This document shows positions 10,524 to 19,121 of a stretch of DNA of 64,000 nt, piece by piece (within the stretch, counting starts at the first letter, position 1; each line of letters starts with the position of its first letter). Source of the stretch: an uncultured Cohaesibacter sp. (lineage in GTDB: Bacteria; Pseudomonadota; Alphaproteobacteria; Rhizobiales; Cohaesibacteraceae); assembly GCF_963667045.1 (NCBI RefSeq), contig NZ_OY762934.1, positions 62,001-126,000 on the forward strand, read 5' to 3'. The notes under the pieces were generated by a model. The model was not told the DNA's origin and did not search any database. It was given only the letters and a program-made list of their open reading frames with translations. Made by a program: the position numbers and the translations under genes.

Positions 10524-11300
10524 TTGATCAGTTTACCCGATAAATACCGCCTCATTTCCTTTGATACGATCGACTCCACCAACAAGTTTGCTCTGGATGC
10601 CGCAAAGGGCGGCGAAGAGAGCGGGCTTTGGATCAAGGCCGGTCAGCAGACTCAGGGACGCGGACGGCGCGGACGTCATTGGAGTTCCGAGCCTGGCAAT
10701 CTGGCGGCTACCCTGTTGCTGATCAATCCTGCTCCGCCCAGTCTGGTCGGCCAGCTGCCATTGGTGAGCGCAACCGCGGTGCATCGGGCGATCTGCGATC
10801 TCATTCCTGCCCATCTGCACGGATTGGTGCGGATCAAATGGCCCAACGACCTGTTGTGGGGCGACCAGAAAGTCTGCGGCATTCTGCTGGAGAGCGCCTT
10901 TATGGTGGACGGACGCATGGCGGTTGCCATAGGCATCGGCGTGAACTGCCAGACCCATCCAACTGAGACCGATGGCCTTGCGGCAGCCGACATCGCCCAA
11001 AGTGGCTATGAAGTGGCGCCGGATGCACTGTTGGAACGGCTGGCCTTTCATATGGACGACCGGCTTTCGGTCTGGCGCAACGGAGCGGATTTCGCCTCGA
11101 TCCGGGCCGACTGGCTCGCTTGCGCCAAGGGGCTTGGCCAGCATGTTGTCGCCCGGCTGCCTAATGAGGTGGTCGAAGGCACCTTCGAGATGCTGGACGA
11201 GAGCGGTGCCCTGATTTTACGTCTGGCGGACGGCCAGACACGGATTATCTATGCGGGCGATGTCTTTTTGCCCGGAATGCATGGTGAAATGCAAAAATGA
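10524..11300 (+). CDS. birA: Biotin--[acetyl-CoA-carboxylase] ligase
   Basis: A 258 aa enzyme that activates biotin with ATP and attaches it to biotin-dependent carboxylases. The biotinoyl-AMP motif GRGRRGR, the KWPNDLLW motif and the C-terminal SH3-like domain are visible. There is no N-terminal helix-turn-helix, so it is a ligase only and not a biotin repressor. No ATG is available near the conserved N-terminus; TTG 10524 is the first possible start after an in-frame stop and the ribosome-binding site is weak. Location next to nuoN and RNase J is common in alphaproteobacteria. Confidence 0.92.
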   Translation: MISLPDKYRLISFDTIDSTNKFALDAAKGGEESGLWIKAGQQTQGRGRRGRHWSSEPGNLAATLLLINPAPPSLVGQLPLVSATAVHRAICDLIPAHLHGLVRIKWPNDLLWGDQKVCGILLESAFMVDGRMAVAIGIGVNCQTHPTETDGLAAADIAQSGYEVAPDALLERLAFHMDDRLSVWRNGADFASIRADWLACAKGLGQHVVARLPNEVVEGTFEMLDESGALILRLADGQTRIIYAGDVFLPGMHGEMQK

Positions 11301-11330
11301 TGGCGTGAACAAGCGCCACTGAGAGAGAGT

Positions 11331-12995
11331 ATGATATCTTCTGAACTGGTCTTTATGCCGCTCGGCGGCGTAGGGGAAATCGGAATGAACATGGCCCTTT
11401 ACGGAATAGGGCCTGAGGGCGACAAGCGGTGGCTTGTCGTCGATTTTGGTGTGGCATTTGCCAATGAAGCGCATCCCGGCGCTGATCTTATCTTTGCGGA
11501 TATCCGTTTTCTCGAGCAGGAGAGGGACCGTATCGACGGGATCGTGATCACCCATGGTCACGAGGATCATTTTGGCGCGCTGTTTTCGCTTTGGCCACGC
11601 CTTGCTGCCCCTATCTATGCAACGGGCTTTCTGGCCGATCTGGTCGAGGCCAAGGCCGAAGCCGAACCGGGGTGTGGCGATATTCCCGTCAATCGGGTCG
11701 AGCAGGGCAGCCGGGTTCAGATCGGGCAGTTCAATGTTGAATTTGTGCCGGTTTCCCATTCGATTCCGGAAGCCAATGCGCTGGCCATCCGCACCGAGCA
11801 CGGGCTGGTGGTCCATTCTGGCGACTGGAAGCTGGATGCGACCCCAGGGGTCGGCAAGGGAACAGACATTGCCAGGCTAATCGAGCTCGGTGACGAGGGC
11901 GTGCTGGCGCTGATGTGCGACTCGACCAACGCCCTTTCCGAAGGTTCATCGATTTCGGAAACGGAGGTGGAAAAGGAACTGACGCACCTCATCGCCAAGG
12001 CCCCACATCGGGTGGCCGTTTCGACCTTTGCCTCCAACGTGTCTCGCGTTCAGGCGATTGCCAGAGCAGCCCGGGCCAATGACCGCCAGTGTGTGGTTGT
12101 CGGGCGGGCGTTGTGGCGCTTTATCGAAGTGGCGCAGGAGCAAGGCTATCTGCAGGATCTGCCGCCCTTTATCTCCGATGATGACTATGGCTATCTGCCA
12201 CGCGACAAGGTTGTCGCCATTCTCACCGGCTCTCAGGGTGAAAAGCGCGCTGCTTTGGCCCGGGTCGCGGCCAAGGAACATCCCACCGTCCAGCTTAGCA
12301 AGGGCGACCAGGTGATCTTTTCTTCCAAGGCCATTCCGGGCAACGAACGCTCTATCAACGAGGTTATCAACAATCTAGCAGCGCAGGATATCGAGATCAT
12401 CACCGACCGGGACGCCGCCGTGCATGTTTCCGGTCATCCGCGGCGCGGCGACCTGCGCAAGCTCTATGAATGGATCCGGCCCAGAATCGCGATTCCTGTT
12501 CATGGCGAGGAAATGCATCTGCGGGCGCATGCCCGTCTGGCGCGGGAGATGGGCGCAAAGGAAATTTTGCACGTACGCAACGGCTGGATGGCTCGCCTAG
12601 CCGGTGGTACCGTCAAAGCCTGGGACGAATATTTCGGCGGTCGCCTCTACAAGGACGGCTCGCTCGTTGGCACATTCGAGGAAATGGGGATACAGGAACG
12701 GCGCAAGCTTTCCTACGTGGGGCATATTTCCGTGGCGATCACGATCAGCCGCAAGGGGGAAATCCTGGGCCATCCACAGATGGCTCTCGCCGGGATTCCA
12801 GAGAGGGATGCAAATGATCAGTTGTTTGTTGAAATCGTGGAAGCCGGGATTTTTGGTGCCCTGAAAGGGATGCCAGCCAAGAAACGCAAGGATGTCGAGG
12901 TGCTGCGCGAGGCTGTCAGGCGGTCTGTCCGCTCTGAAGTGAACCAAAAGTGGTCCAAAAAGCCAGTTGTCGCAGTCATGATCAACCTTGTATGA
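11331..12995 (+). CDS. rnj: Ribonuclease J
   Basis: A 554 aa metallo-beta-lactamase/beta-CASP ribonuclease, an RNA maturation and decay enzyme with 5'-to-3' exonuclease and endonuclease activity in the family. The zinc-binding HGHEDH motif is at residues 75-80. Further MBL motifs (VSHSIPEA, HSGDWK, CDSTNALSEG) and the beta-CASP region with VSGHPRRGDL and PVHGEEMHL are visible. The N-terminus LVFMPLGGVGEIGMN is diagnostic of RNase J rather than other MBL proteins. A GAGAGAG ribosome-binding site precedes the ATG. Confidence 0.95.
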   Translation: MISSELVFMPLGGVGEIGMNMALYGIGPEGDKRWLVVDFGVAFANEAHPGADLIFADIRFLEQERDRIDGIVITHGHEDHFGALFSLWPRLAAPIYATGFLADLVEAKAEAEPGCGDIPVNRVEQGSRVQIGQFNVEFVPVSHSIPEANALAIRTEHGLVVHSGDWKLDATPGVGKGTDIARLIELGDEGVLALMCDSTNALSEGSSISETEVEKELTHLIAKAPHRVAVSTFASNVSRVQAIARAARANDRQCVVVGRALWRFIEVAQEQGYLQDLPPFISDDDYGYLPRDKVVAILTGSQGEKRAALARVAAKEHPTVQLSKGDQVIFSSKAIPGNERSINEVINNLAAQDIEIITDRDAAVHVSGHPRRGDLRKLYEWIRPRIAIPVHGEEMHLRAHARLAREMGAKEILHVRNGWMARLAGGTVKAWDEYFGGRLYKDGSLVGTFEEMGIQERRKLSYVGHISVAITISRKGEILGHPQMALAGIPERDANDQLFVEIVEAGIFGALKGMPAKKRKDVEVLREAVRRSVRSEVNQKWSKKPVVAVMINLV

Positions 12996-13086
12996 CAGTG
13001 AGGAATGCGTTTCCGGTAAGACGAAAGACTTGTCGCGTTGGCAAGCCCTGACCGGTAAACAACACAGTGAAAAAGGATGCATGGAA

Positions 13087-13491
13087 ATGATTGGTCGTTT
13101 GAACCATGTGGCTATTGCCGTACCGAGTCTCGAAAAAGCCGTTGCCACCTATGGCGGCGTACTGGGTGCAGAATGCTCTGAGCCACAGGAAATTCCTGAA
13201 CATGGCGTGAAGGTGGTATTTGTTATACTGCCAAACACCAAAATCGAGCTACTTGAACCTCTCGGGGAAAATAGCCCGCTTGCAAAGTTCGTTGAAAAGA
13301 ACACCGTTGGCGGTATCCACCATGTTTGCTACGAAGTTGAAGATATCATCGCTGCCCGCGACAAGCTGAAAGCTGAAGGAGCTCGCGTTCTTGGCGACGG
13401 CGAACCGAAGATCGGCGCACACGGCAAACCGGTTATCTTCCTGCATCCGAAAGACTTCTGCGGTACTTTGACCGAGCTGGAACAGGTATAA
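13087..13491 (+). CDS. mce: Methylmalonyl-CoA epimerase
   Basis: A 134 aa protein of the VOC/glyoxalase fold that interconverts (R)- and (S)-methylmalonyl-CoA in propionyl-CoA metabolism. Metal-ligand positions are apparent in NHVAIAV, KIELLEPL, GIHHVCYEV and the final LTELEQV. ATG 13087 gives MIGRLNHVAIAV, the common N-terminus, with GGA 9 nt upstream; ATG 13081 is an in-frame alternative. It lies between RNase J and a DUF1467 gene, a frequent arrangement in alphaproteobacteria. Confidence 0.92.
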   Translation: MIGRLNHVAIAVPSLEKAVATYGGVLGAECSEPQEIPEHGVKVVFVILPNTKIELLEPLGENSPLAKFVEKNTVGGIHHVCYEVEDIIAARDKLKAEGARVLGDGEPKIGAHGKPVIFLHPKDFCGTLTELEQV

Positions 13492-13517
13492 GCCTTTCCT
13501 TCAACAAGGAAGACTTC

Positions 13518-13793
13518 ATGAGTTTGGTTAGCGGCCTTGCCGTCTATTTCATCATCTGGTGGCTTTCGCTGTTCATTGTCCTGCCCTTTGGTGTCCGCAC
13601 CCAGGCAGAGATGAATGACCGGCGGCTCGGAACCACGGCCAGTGCTCCGGCAAAGGCGATGATGGTGCGCAAGGCCGTTGCCACGACCATTCTGGCGAGC
13701 GTGCTGTTTGGTCTCTTCTATTGGGCAATTGAAGTTCAGGGCCTTGGTCCTGATCTTCTGTCCTTTCTACCCATGCCCGACAGCCTGAAATAG
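13518..13793 (+). CDS. DUF1467 family membrane protein
   Basis: A 91 aa protein of unknown function. Two hydrophobic helices are seen, about residues 5-25 (GLAVYFIIWWLSLFIVLP) and 55-74 (TTILASVLFGLFYWAI). The intervening PFGVRTQ...LGTTASAPAK region is characteristic of the DUF1467 family found next to mce and proS in alphaproteobacteria. It starts 26 nt after mce with an AAGGAAG ribosome-binding site, so it is probably co-transcribed. Confidence 0.88.
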   Translation: MSLVSGLAVYFIIWWLSLFIVLPFGVRTQAEMNDRRLGTTASAPAKAMMVRKAVATTILASVLFGLFYWAIEVQGLGPDLLSFLPMPDSLK

Positions 13794-14681
13794 GATGCCA
13801 GCAGCACTCCGGCGCGGCTTCCTGTCGGAGTTTCCCCTTGGGCCATTTCGCTGAGTTCCTTTTTTGAGGGGGCGGGGGCGATTTCTTCTGCATTCAATCC
13901 CTGCATGACCGTCCGGCTCTGCGCTGTTCCTTGACTTGCTGGCTGGCTGACCCCTGTCACCGGTAGAGGTTGCAGGGGCGGCAAGCTGTTTTTTGCTTTT
14001 AAGAGGCAGGGCGATTGATCGGGTTGGTGTCTGTTGTATTGTTGCAACACAGAGGGCCGATTGATGCGTTTTTGCTGGCCCTGAATAAAATGTCATGCAG
14101 CTGTTACTTGAAATCGCTATCCGTCGTCACGACATGGAGGGTGTCCGGAGAAAAGGACAAAAAAAAACAAGGCCAAAGCCTTGTTTTTTAAGTAATCGCG
14201 TCGTGATCTCATAATTCAGCTTGCATTTGTGGTTTTGCTGATGCTGAACGGCTGCGACTAAAAAGCGCGCCCGAGATATGTATCCTCCCAAGACATTACT
14301 GCGCGAAGTGAGATAACGGTGGTGAGCGTATCTCTTATCGTTATGCAGGGACATTAATCCCAAACGCCCATTTTGTCATCATTATTTTTAAGCAATTGCG
14401 TATTTTTTTCTCTTTTTTTGAGATCGAAAATCAACTGCAAAGCGGAATCGACTTTGTTATCCGTCTTTAGAATAAGTGAGTGGTAATATTTACCTTTCCT
14501 GATCGCTCTGCCTGTGTAAAAAGTCGAACTAAAGGCGTCTTGTTCGATATTTGCTGTCTCAGAATCGATCTCGGTCTATAAAGACGTCGAGTGATATGCG
14601 GTCAGTTTCCGGGGCTTCTGTGGCGTCCGGATCAATTGCTCCGCGCCAAATCCGTTTTGTTTTAATGAAAGAGCCAGATCC
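13794..14681. other. Non-coding interval between the DUF1467 gene and proS
   Basis: This interval of nearly 0.9 kb holds no convincing gene. It becomes AT-rich toward proS (about 14370-14540). A bidirectional terminator-like hairpin sits at 14161-14190, and a weaker ACTCCG/CGGAGT hairpin followed by TTT lies at 13806-13833. I searched by eye for tRNA arms (GTTCRA) and found no cloverleaf. The ORFs present have no recognisable family or ribosome-binding site. Confidence 0.5.
14161..14190. terminator. Bidirectional intrinsic terminator
   Basis: A near-perfect inverted repeat (CAAGGC / GCCTTG, loop CAAA) is flanked by an A-run on the left and a T-run on the right, so it could act on both strands. 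It most likely ends transcription coming from the mce/DUF1467 side. Confidence 0.7.
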
Positions 14682-16004
14682 ATGCGTCTTTCCCGTTATT
14701 TTCTGCCAATTCTCAAGGAAACTCCGAAAGAAGCAGAAATCGTATCTCATCGCTATATGCTTCGCGCTGGCATGATCCGCCAGCAACAGGCCGGTATCTA
14801 CAGCTGGTTGCCGCTGGGGCTCAAGGTGTTGCGCAAGGTCGAGCAGATCGTTCGGGAAGAACAGGATCGCTCGGGCGCCATTGAGCTGCTCATGCCGACC
14901 ATGCAGCCCGCCGAACTCTGGAAAGAGAGCGGCCGCTACGACGATTATGGCAAGGAAATGCTGCGAATCGTCGATCGTCACGAACGCGACATGCTGTTTG
15001 GCCCGACCAACGAAGAAATGATCACGGACATCTTCCGCACCTATGTGAAGTCCTACAAGGACCTGCCGCTCAATCTCTATCACATCCAGTGGAAGTTCCG
15101 TGACGAGATCCGTCCTCGCTTCGGTGTGATGCGCGGTCGCGAATTCCTGATGAAGGACGCCTACAGCTTCGACATGGATGAAGCCCGGGCTCGCGAAGCC
15201 TACTACCGCATGTTCGTTGCCTATCTGCGCACCTTCAAGCGCCTCGGCATGACCGCCATTCCGATGAAGGCCGATACTGGCCCGATCGGGGGTAATCTCA
15301 GCCACGAATTCATCATTCTGGCGGATACCGGTGAGAGTGAGGTCTTCTGTCACAAGAACTACCTCACCAAGGCCGTGCCCGGCGATGATGTGGATTTCGG
15401 CGGCGATCTTTCCGGAATTGTCGAGGACTGGACCCGTGAATATGCGGCAACAGAGGATATGCATGACGAGGCTGCCTTCAACGCGGTTCCTGAAGAGGAC
15501 CGGATTGCAGCGCGCGGCATCGAGGTTGGTCACATCTTCTATTTCGGCACCAAGTATTCCGGCAAGATGAACGCCAATGTCATGGCTGCCGATGGCAAGG
15601 AATATCCTGTCCATATGGGCTCCTACGGCGTTGGCGTATCCCGTCTTCTGGGGGGCATCATCGAAGCCAGCCATGATGAAAATGGCATCATCTGGCCAAA
15701 GTCGGTTGCTCCGTTCGATATCGGTCTCATCAACATGAAGGCCGACAACGCAGATACCACGGCCGCCAGTGATGCGCTTTACGAGCGCCTTGGAAATGCC
15801 GGATTTGACGTCCTCTATGATGACCGCGCCGGACAGGCCGGTGCGAAGTTTGCCACGATGGATCTCATCGGGTTGCCGACGCAGATTATTGTCGGGCCGC
15901 GTGGCCTTGCGTCGAATGAGGTGGAAATCAAGGATCGCGCCACAGGGGCACGTGAAATGGTTTCCCTCGACGGGGTTGTAGATCGTATCATCGCCGGTAA
16001 ATGA
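14682..16004 (+). CDS. proS: Prolyl-tRNA synthetase (short type)
   Basis: A 440 aa class II aminoacyl-tRNA synthetase that charges tRNA-Pro. It lacks the ~180 aa editing insertion of the E. coli enzyme, as is typical of the short alphaproteobacterial form. Class II motifs are visible: [17 protein letters not shown] (motif 1 region), [21 protein letters not shown] (motif 2 region) and [16 protein letters not shown] (motif 3). A C-terminal anticodon-binding domain follows from about residue 345. Confidence 0.96.
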   Translation: MRLSRYFLPILKETPKEAEIVSHRYMLRAGMIRQQQAGIYSWLPLGLKVLRKVEQIVREEQDRSGAIELLMPTMQPAELWKESGRYDDYGKEMLRIVDRHERDMLFGPTNEEMITDIFRTYVKSYKDLPLNLYHIQWKFRDEIRPRFGVMRGREFLMKDAYSFDMDEARAREAYYRMFVAYLRTFKRLGMTAIPMKADTGPIGGNLSHEFIILADTGESEVFCHKNYLTKAVPGDDVDFGGDLSGIVEDWTREYAATEDMHDEAAFNAVPEEDRIAARGIEVGHIFYFGTKYSGKMNANVMAADGKEYPVHMGSYGVGVSRLLGGIIEASHDENGIIWPKSVAPFDIGLINMKADNADTTAASDALYERLGNAGFDVLYDDRAGQAGAKFATMDLIGLPTQIIVGPRGLASNEVEIKDRATGAREMVSLDGVVDRIIAGK

Positions 16005-16074
16005 TTCGATAAATCAAGAATGTGTCGCCTGCCGCGGAGTTGCGGGCGGGCGACCGTTCCGTCTGGAGAATTGA

Positions 16075-17343
16075 ATGTCCGCGCCAAAGGTCCACTCGCC
16101 GTTTGCTCTGTTTGAATGGATGATGGCGTTCCGTTATTTGCGGTCCCGTAGACGGGATGCCTTCGTTTCCGTCATTTCCTGGCTTTCCTTTTTCGGAATC
16201 ATGTTGGGTGTTGCAACGCTCATCATCGTCATGGCCGTGATGAATGGCTTCCGTTCTGAACTTCTGGACAAGATTCTCGGCATCAATGGCCATCTGGTCG
16301 TCCAGCCGATGGACAAGGAACTGACGGACTATGACGGCATCGTCAAACGCATAGACGGCGTCAATGGTGTCAGCTTTGCCATTCCCTTTGTCGAAGGGCA
16401 GATCCTTGCGTCGGGGGCGGGCGGCTCCGTTGGTGCGCTCGTGCGCGGCATGTCGAAGGAAAGCATCGACAAGCTCAAGCTGGTTTCCAGCCATGTTCTT
16501 CAGGGCACATTCGACGGTTTTGACGAGTCCGAAGGCGTGGCACTTGGCTCCCGCCTTGCCCGTTCGCTCGGTGTTATTGCCGGGGATCGCGTCACGCTGA
16601 TTTCGCCCAAGGGGGCGGTTACGCCGATGGGGGTTGCGCCCCGCATCAAGTCCTATCCGGTCAAGGCGATCTTTGAGATCGGCATGAGCGAGTATGACAG
16701 CACCTTCATCTTCATGCCGTTGTCAGCTGCACAGGCCTATTTCAATCAGGATGGCAAGGTGTCGGCGATTGAGGTCTATCTCGATGACCCGGACAAGGTG
16801 GGCGAACTGCGCCCGGCTGTTGAGGAAGCGATCGGTCAGCAGATCTTCATGACCGACTGGCGCTATCGAAATGTCACCTTCTTCTCTGCGCTCGAAGTGG
16901 AGCGCAACCTGATGTTCATCATTCTCACACTGATCATTCTGGTGGCTGCTCTGAATATCATTTCCGGCCTCATCATGCTGGTCAAGGACAAGGGCAGCGA
17001 CATCGCCATTCTCCGGACCATGGGGGCGACGCGTTCCTCGATCATGCGGATTTTCATGATCACCGGGGCGGCCATCGGCGTTGTCGGCACCTTTGCAGGA
17101 TTCTTCCTTGGTTTGGTGGTGTGTCTCAATATCGAGTCCATCCGCCAGTTTGTCTCCTGGATCACGCGGACCGAGCTGTTCTCGCCTGAACTTTATTTTC
17201 TCTCCAAGCTGCCAGCGGACATGAATGCCTCTGAAACAATCTCCGTGCTGGCGATTTCGCTGGTTCTGTCCTTCCTTGCCACGCTGTATCCTGCGTGGCG
17301 CGCAGCGCGTCTCGATCCGGTGGAGGCTCTTCGGTATGAATAA
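16075..17343 (+). CDS. lolC: Lipoprotein-releasing ABC transporter permease LolC/E
   Basis: A 422 aa inner-membrane permease that, with LolD, extracts outer-membrane lipoproteins from the inner membrane. It has one N-terminal transmembrane helix ([18 protein letters not shown]), a ~200 aa periplasmic MacB-type domain and a C-terminal FtsX domain with three helices ending [20 protein letters not shown], the diagnostic FtsX/LolC tail. A CTGGAGAA ribosome-binding site precedes the ATG. Its end overlaps the start of lolD. Confidence 0.94.
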   Translation: MSAPKVHSPFALFEWMMAFRYLRSRRRDAFVSVISWLSFFGIMLGVATLIIVMAVMNGFRSELLDKILGINGHLVVQPMDKELTDYDGIVKRIDGVNGVSFAIPFVEGQILASGAGGSVGALVRGMSKESIDKLKLVSSHVLQGTFDGFDESEGVALGSRLARSLGVIAGDRVTLISPKGAVTPMGVAPRIKSYPVKAIFEIGMSEYDSTFIFMPLSAAQAYFNQDGKVSAIEVYLDDPDKVGELRPAVEEAIGQQIFMTDWRYRNVTFFSALEVERNLMFIILTLIILVAALNIISGLIMLVKDKGSDIAILRTMGATRSSIMRIFMITGAAIGVVGTFAGFFLGLVVCLNIESIRQFVSWITRTELFSPELYFLSKLPADMNASETISVLAISLVLSFLATLYPAWRAARLDPVEALRYE

Positions 17344-18331
17344 GAAAAGCTTTTTCTGGCCGGTGCTGAGCGATGAAGAAAAGCAGAAGGCTGCGAGGGC
17401 CAAAGAGCCGAGGGCCGTTCCAGCACAAGCTGCCAGCAGTGGCGTATCGTCCACCAGCTCTTATGAACCGTCGGGCAATTTTGTCGAGTTGACCTCCAGC
17501 ATTCCTGCCATGCCGACTTCCTATCCGGCCAGCAACGACGATACCGGAGTTGCTGCTGGTGCGGCTGTGCCGGAATATCCGGCGTCGTTCGGATCCGGGG
17601 GCAGCGTTTTCGGCGCCGAGGACAATGGCTCCGGGTTCGGTGAAGCCGAACTCAATGAGCCGCTTCTGGTGCTCGACAACATTCATCGGTCCTATGAACA
17701 GGCCGAGGAAGATCTGGTCGTTCTGAATGGTGCGAATCTCACGGTTCGGGCTGGCGAGATGGTGGCGCTGGTTGCTCCATCCGGTGCGGGCAAGTCCACC
17801 TTGCTCCATATTGCCGGCTTGCTGGAGCGCCCGACTTTGGGCGAGGTCTATATCGCGCAGGTCGCGCAAAGTCAGGCTGTGGATCGGGCGCGCACGCTGA
17901 TGCGCCGCAACGAGATCGGTTTTGTCTATCAGTTCCACCATCTGCTGGCGGAATTCTCGGCGCTCGAAAATGTCATGCTGCCACAGCTCATTCGGGGTGA
18001 AAATCGCAAGGAAGCTGAAATCCGGGCAAAGGAGCTGCTGGCTTACATGAAGATCGATCACCGCTCTGACCATCGGCCGAGCGAGCTTTCAGGCGGTGAG
18101 AAGCAGCGCGTTGCCATTGCCCGTGCCATGGCCAATGCACCTCGTGTGCTGCTGGCTGACGAGCCGACAGGCAACCTTGATCCGAACACCTCGGAATATG
18201 TCTTCAAGGCGCTCAATGCTCTGGTCAAGCAGTCCGGCATTGCTGCCCTGGTTGCCACCCATAACCTGTTTCTGGCAGAGCGCATGGATCGTCAGATCAC
18301 ATTGGTCGATGGCAAGATCGTCGATCTCTGA
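17336..18331 (+). CDS. lolD: Lipoprotein-releasing ABC transporter ATPase LolD with N-terminal extension
   Basis: The ATPase that powers lipoprotein release. Walker A (APSGAGKST), the signature LSGGEKQR, Walker B (VLLADEP) and the H-loop (ATHN) are all present. The ABC domain begins only at about residue 108, so the ATG at 17336, which overlaps lolC by 8 nt, gives a 331 aa protein about 100 residues longer than usual LolD. The extension is rich in Ala, Ser, Gly and acidic residues and looks disordered. An in-frame GTG at 17669 would give a standard-length protein but has no clear ribosome-binding site. No in-frame ATG lies between. Confidence 0.9.
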   Translation: MNKKSFFWPVLSDEEKQKAARAKEPRAVPAQAASSGVSSTSSYEPSGNFVELTSSIPAMPTSYPASNDDTGVAAGAAVPEYPASFGSGGSVFGAEDNGSGFGEAELNEPLLVLDNIHRSYEQAEEDLVVLNGANLTVRAGEMVALVAPSGAGKSTLLHIAGLLERPTLGEVYIAQVAQSQAVDRARTLMRRNEIGFVYQFHHLLAEFSALENVMLPQLIRGENRKEAEIRAKELLAYMKIDHRSDHRPSELSGGEKQRVAIARAMANAPRVLLADEPTGNLDPNTSEYVFKALNALVKQSGIAALVATHNLFLAERMDRQITLVDGKIVDL

Positions 18332-18345
18332 GATGGCTTTTCTCT

Positions 18346-18376
18346 GCCCGCCGACTGTATGAGCTGGCGGGCTTTT
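18346..18376 (+). terminator. Intrinsic terminator after lolD
   Basis: A 7 bp perfect stem (GCCCGCC / GGCGGGC) with a 13 nt loop is followed by TTTT. It is placed 15 nt after the lolD stop. Confidence 0.75.
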
Positions 18377-18805
18377 CCTCTGCTCTTGATGCACTATTTT
18401 TTCTGTGGCCTATGAAGCAGGCCACAGAGCTGCTTTTCTCTATCCGTTCTTCCATGAATTCTGTTTGGCCATTTGCTGCCCGGTTGTTGATGGCCGGTGG
18501 ACAAGGTTGAATATCTTGGAAAGCGCTTGGAAAATGGCGCTCCTTTTTGGGGATAGCCTGTGCACATCCTGAGGACAGGGAGCGCCTTGTTCACAGCTTG
18601 TCAAATCGTGCTGACGCGCTGTGGATCATTCCTCTCTTCCGGACGCTCCCTCTCGGAGGGGTGTGAATAAAAAGAGAACAAATTCTTCTAACTATCTGGA
18701 AAATTGTAATAAAATCCACTCTACCGGTTTAAGATAATTCGCTTGCAATGAGAACAAAACAGATACATAATGAGTTCATAACGCGAACAAATTTGAGGTC
18801 TGGTT
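18377..18805. other. Intergenic region upstream of the micropeptide ORF and dnaE
   Basis: No gene is supported here. There is an inverted repeat TGTGGCC / GGCCACA at 18404-18426. From 18661 on the sequence is AT-rich and contains three copies of GAACAAA (18676, 18752, 18785), the last two closely preceding the small ORF at 18806. This looks like a promoter region but I cannot assign specific -35/-10 elements. Confidence 0.4.
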
Positions 18806-18889
18806 ATGATTATTCGTGATGTTCTTGCGCTTGGCTCCCTGATTACCTTCATGTCCATGATCGGTGTGTGGATGCAGGTTCTGGTTTGA
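18806..18889 (+). CDS. Putative 27-residue membrane micropeptide
   Basis: A short frame encodes a peptide that begins MIIRDVLALGS and ends MQVLV. It is a single hydrophobic helix with an N-terminal charged pair (Arg-Asp). A GAGG ribosome-binding site at 18795-18798 lies 7 nt before the ATG. The good ribosome-binding site, a sensible membrane-helix composition and location after an AT-rich promoter-like region support it. I recognise no family. Chance occurrence is possible. Confidence 0.4.
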   Translation: MIIRDVLALGSLITFMSMIGVWMQVLV

Positions 18890-19121
18890 TCGGGCCAAAT
18901 GCTCCCGCTGTTGTGAACAAGGATAAGATCGGGGGTTTTACATATTCCCGACTTTGTGTGGCGCTTGGGTTAGCCATCTGCCTGTCGGTTCAAATGTCAA
19001 AAAGCAGCCGGTCGGGCTTTGCCATTCTCGATGACCTTTTCTATTCTCGTGATCCTGTGCGATATGATTCTCGCGCTTGGGTATTTGTTCTTGCGAGATT
19101 TGACGGGAAGGCTTGTGTTCC

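Noticed and set aside
14127-14363. 78-codon minus-strand frame in the gap before proS
   Set aside because: It overlaps a bidirectional terminator hairpin, has no clear ribosome-binding site and resembles no family.
13794-14681. tRNA or small RNA gene in the large gap before proS
   Set aside because: No T-arm consensus with matching acceptor stem was found by eye; a covariance-model search would be needed to exclude a small RNA.
18620-18628. DnaA-box-like TGTGGATCA near dnaE
   Set aside because: Only one box of this kind is seen, there is no cluster, and no replication-origin marker gene is near. A chance match is more likely than an origin.
18765-18795. Possible LexA site GTTC-N7-GAAC before the micropeptide ORF
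   Set aside because: The alphaproteobacterial LexA box is a direct repeat (GTTC-N7-GTTC). This is an inverted arrangement, and the following dnaE is the replicative type, not the SOS polymerase.
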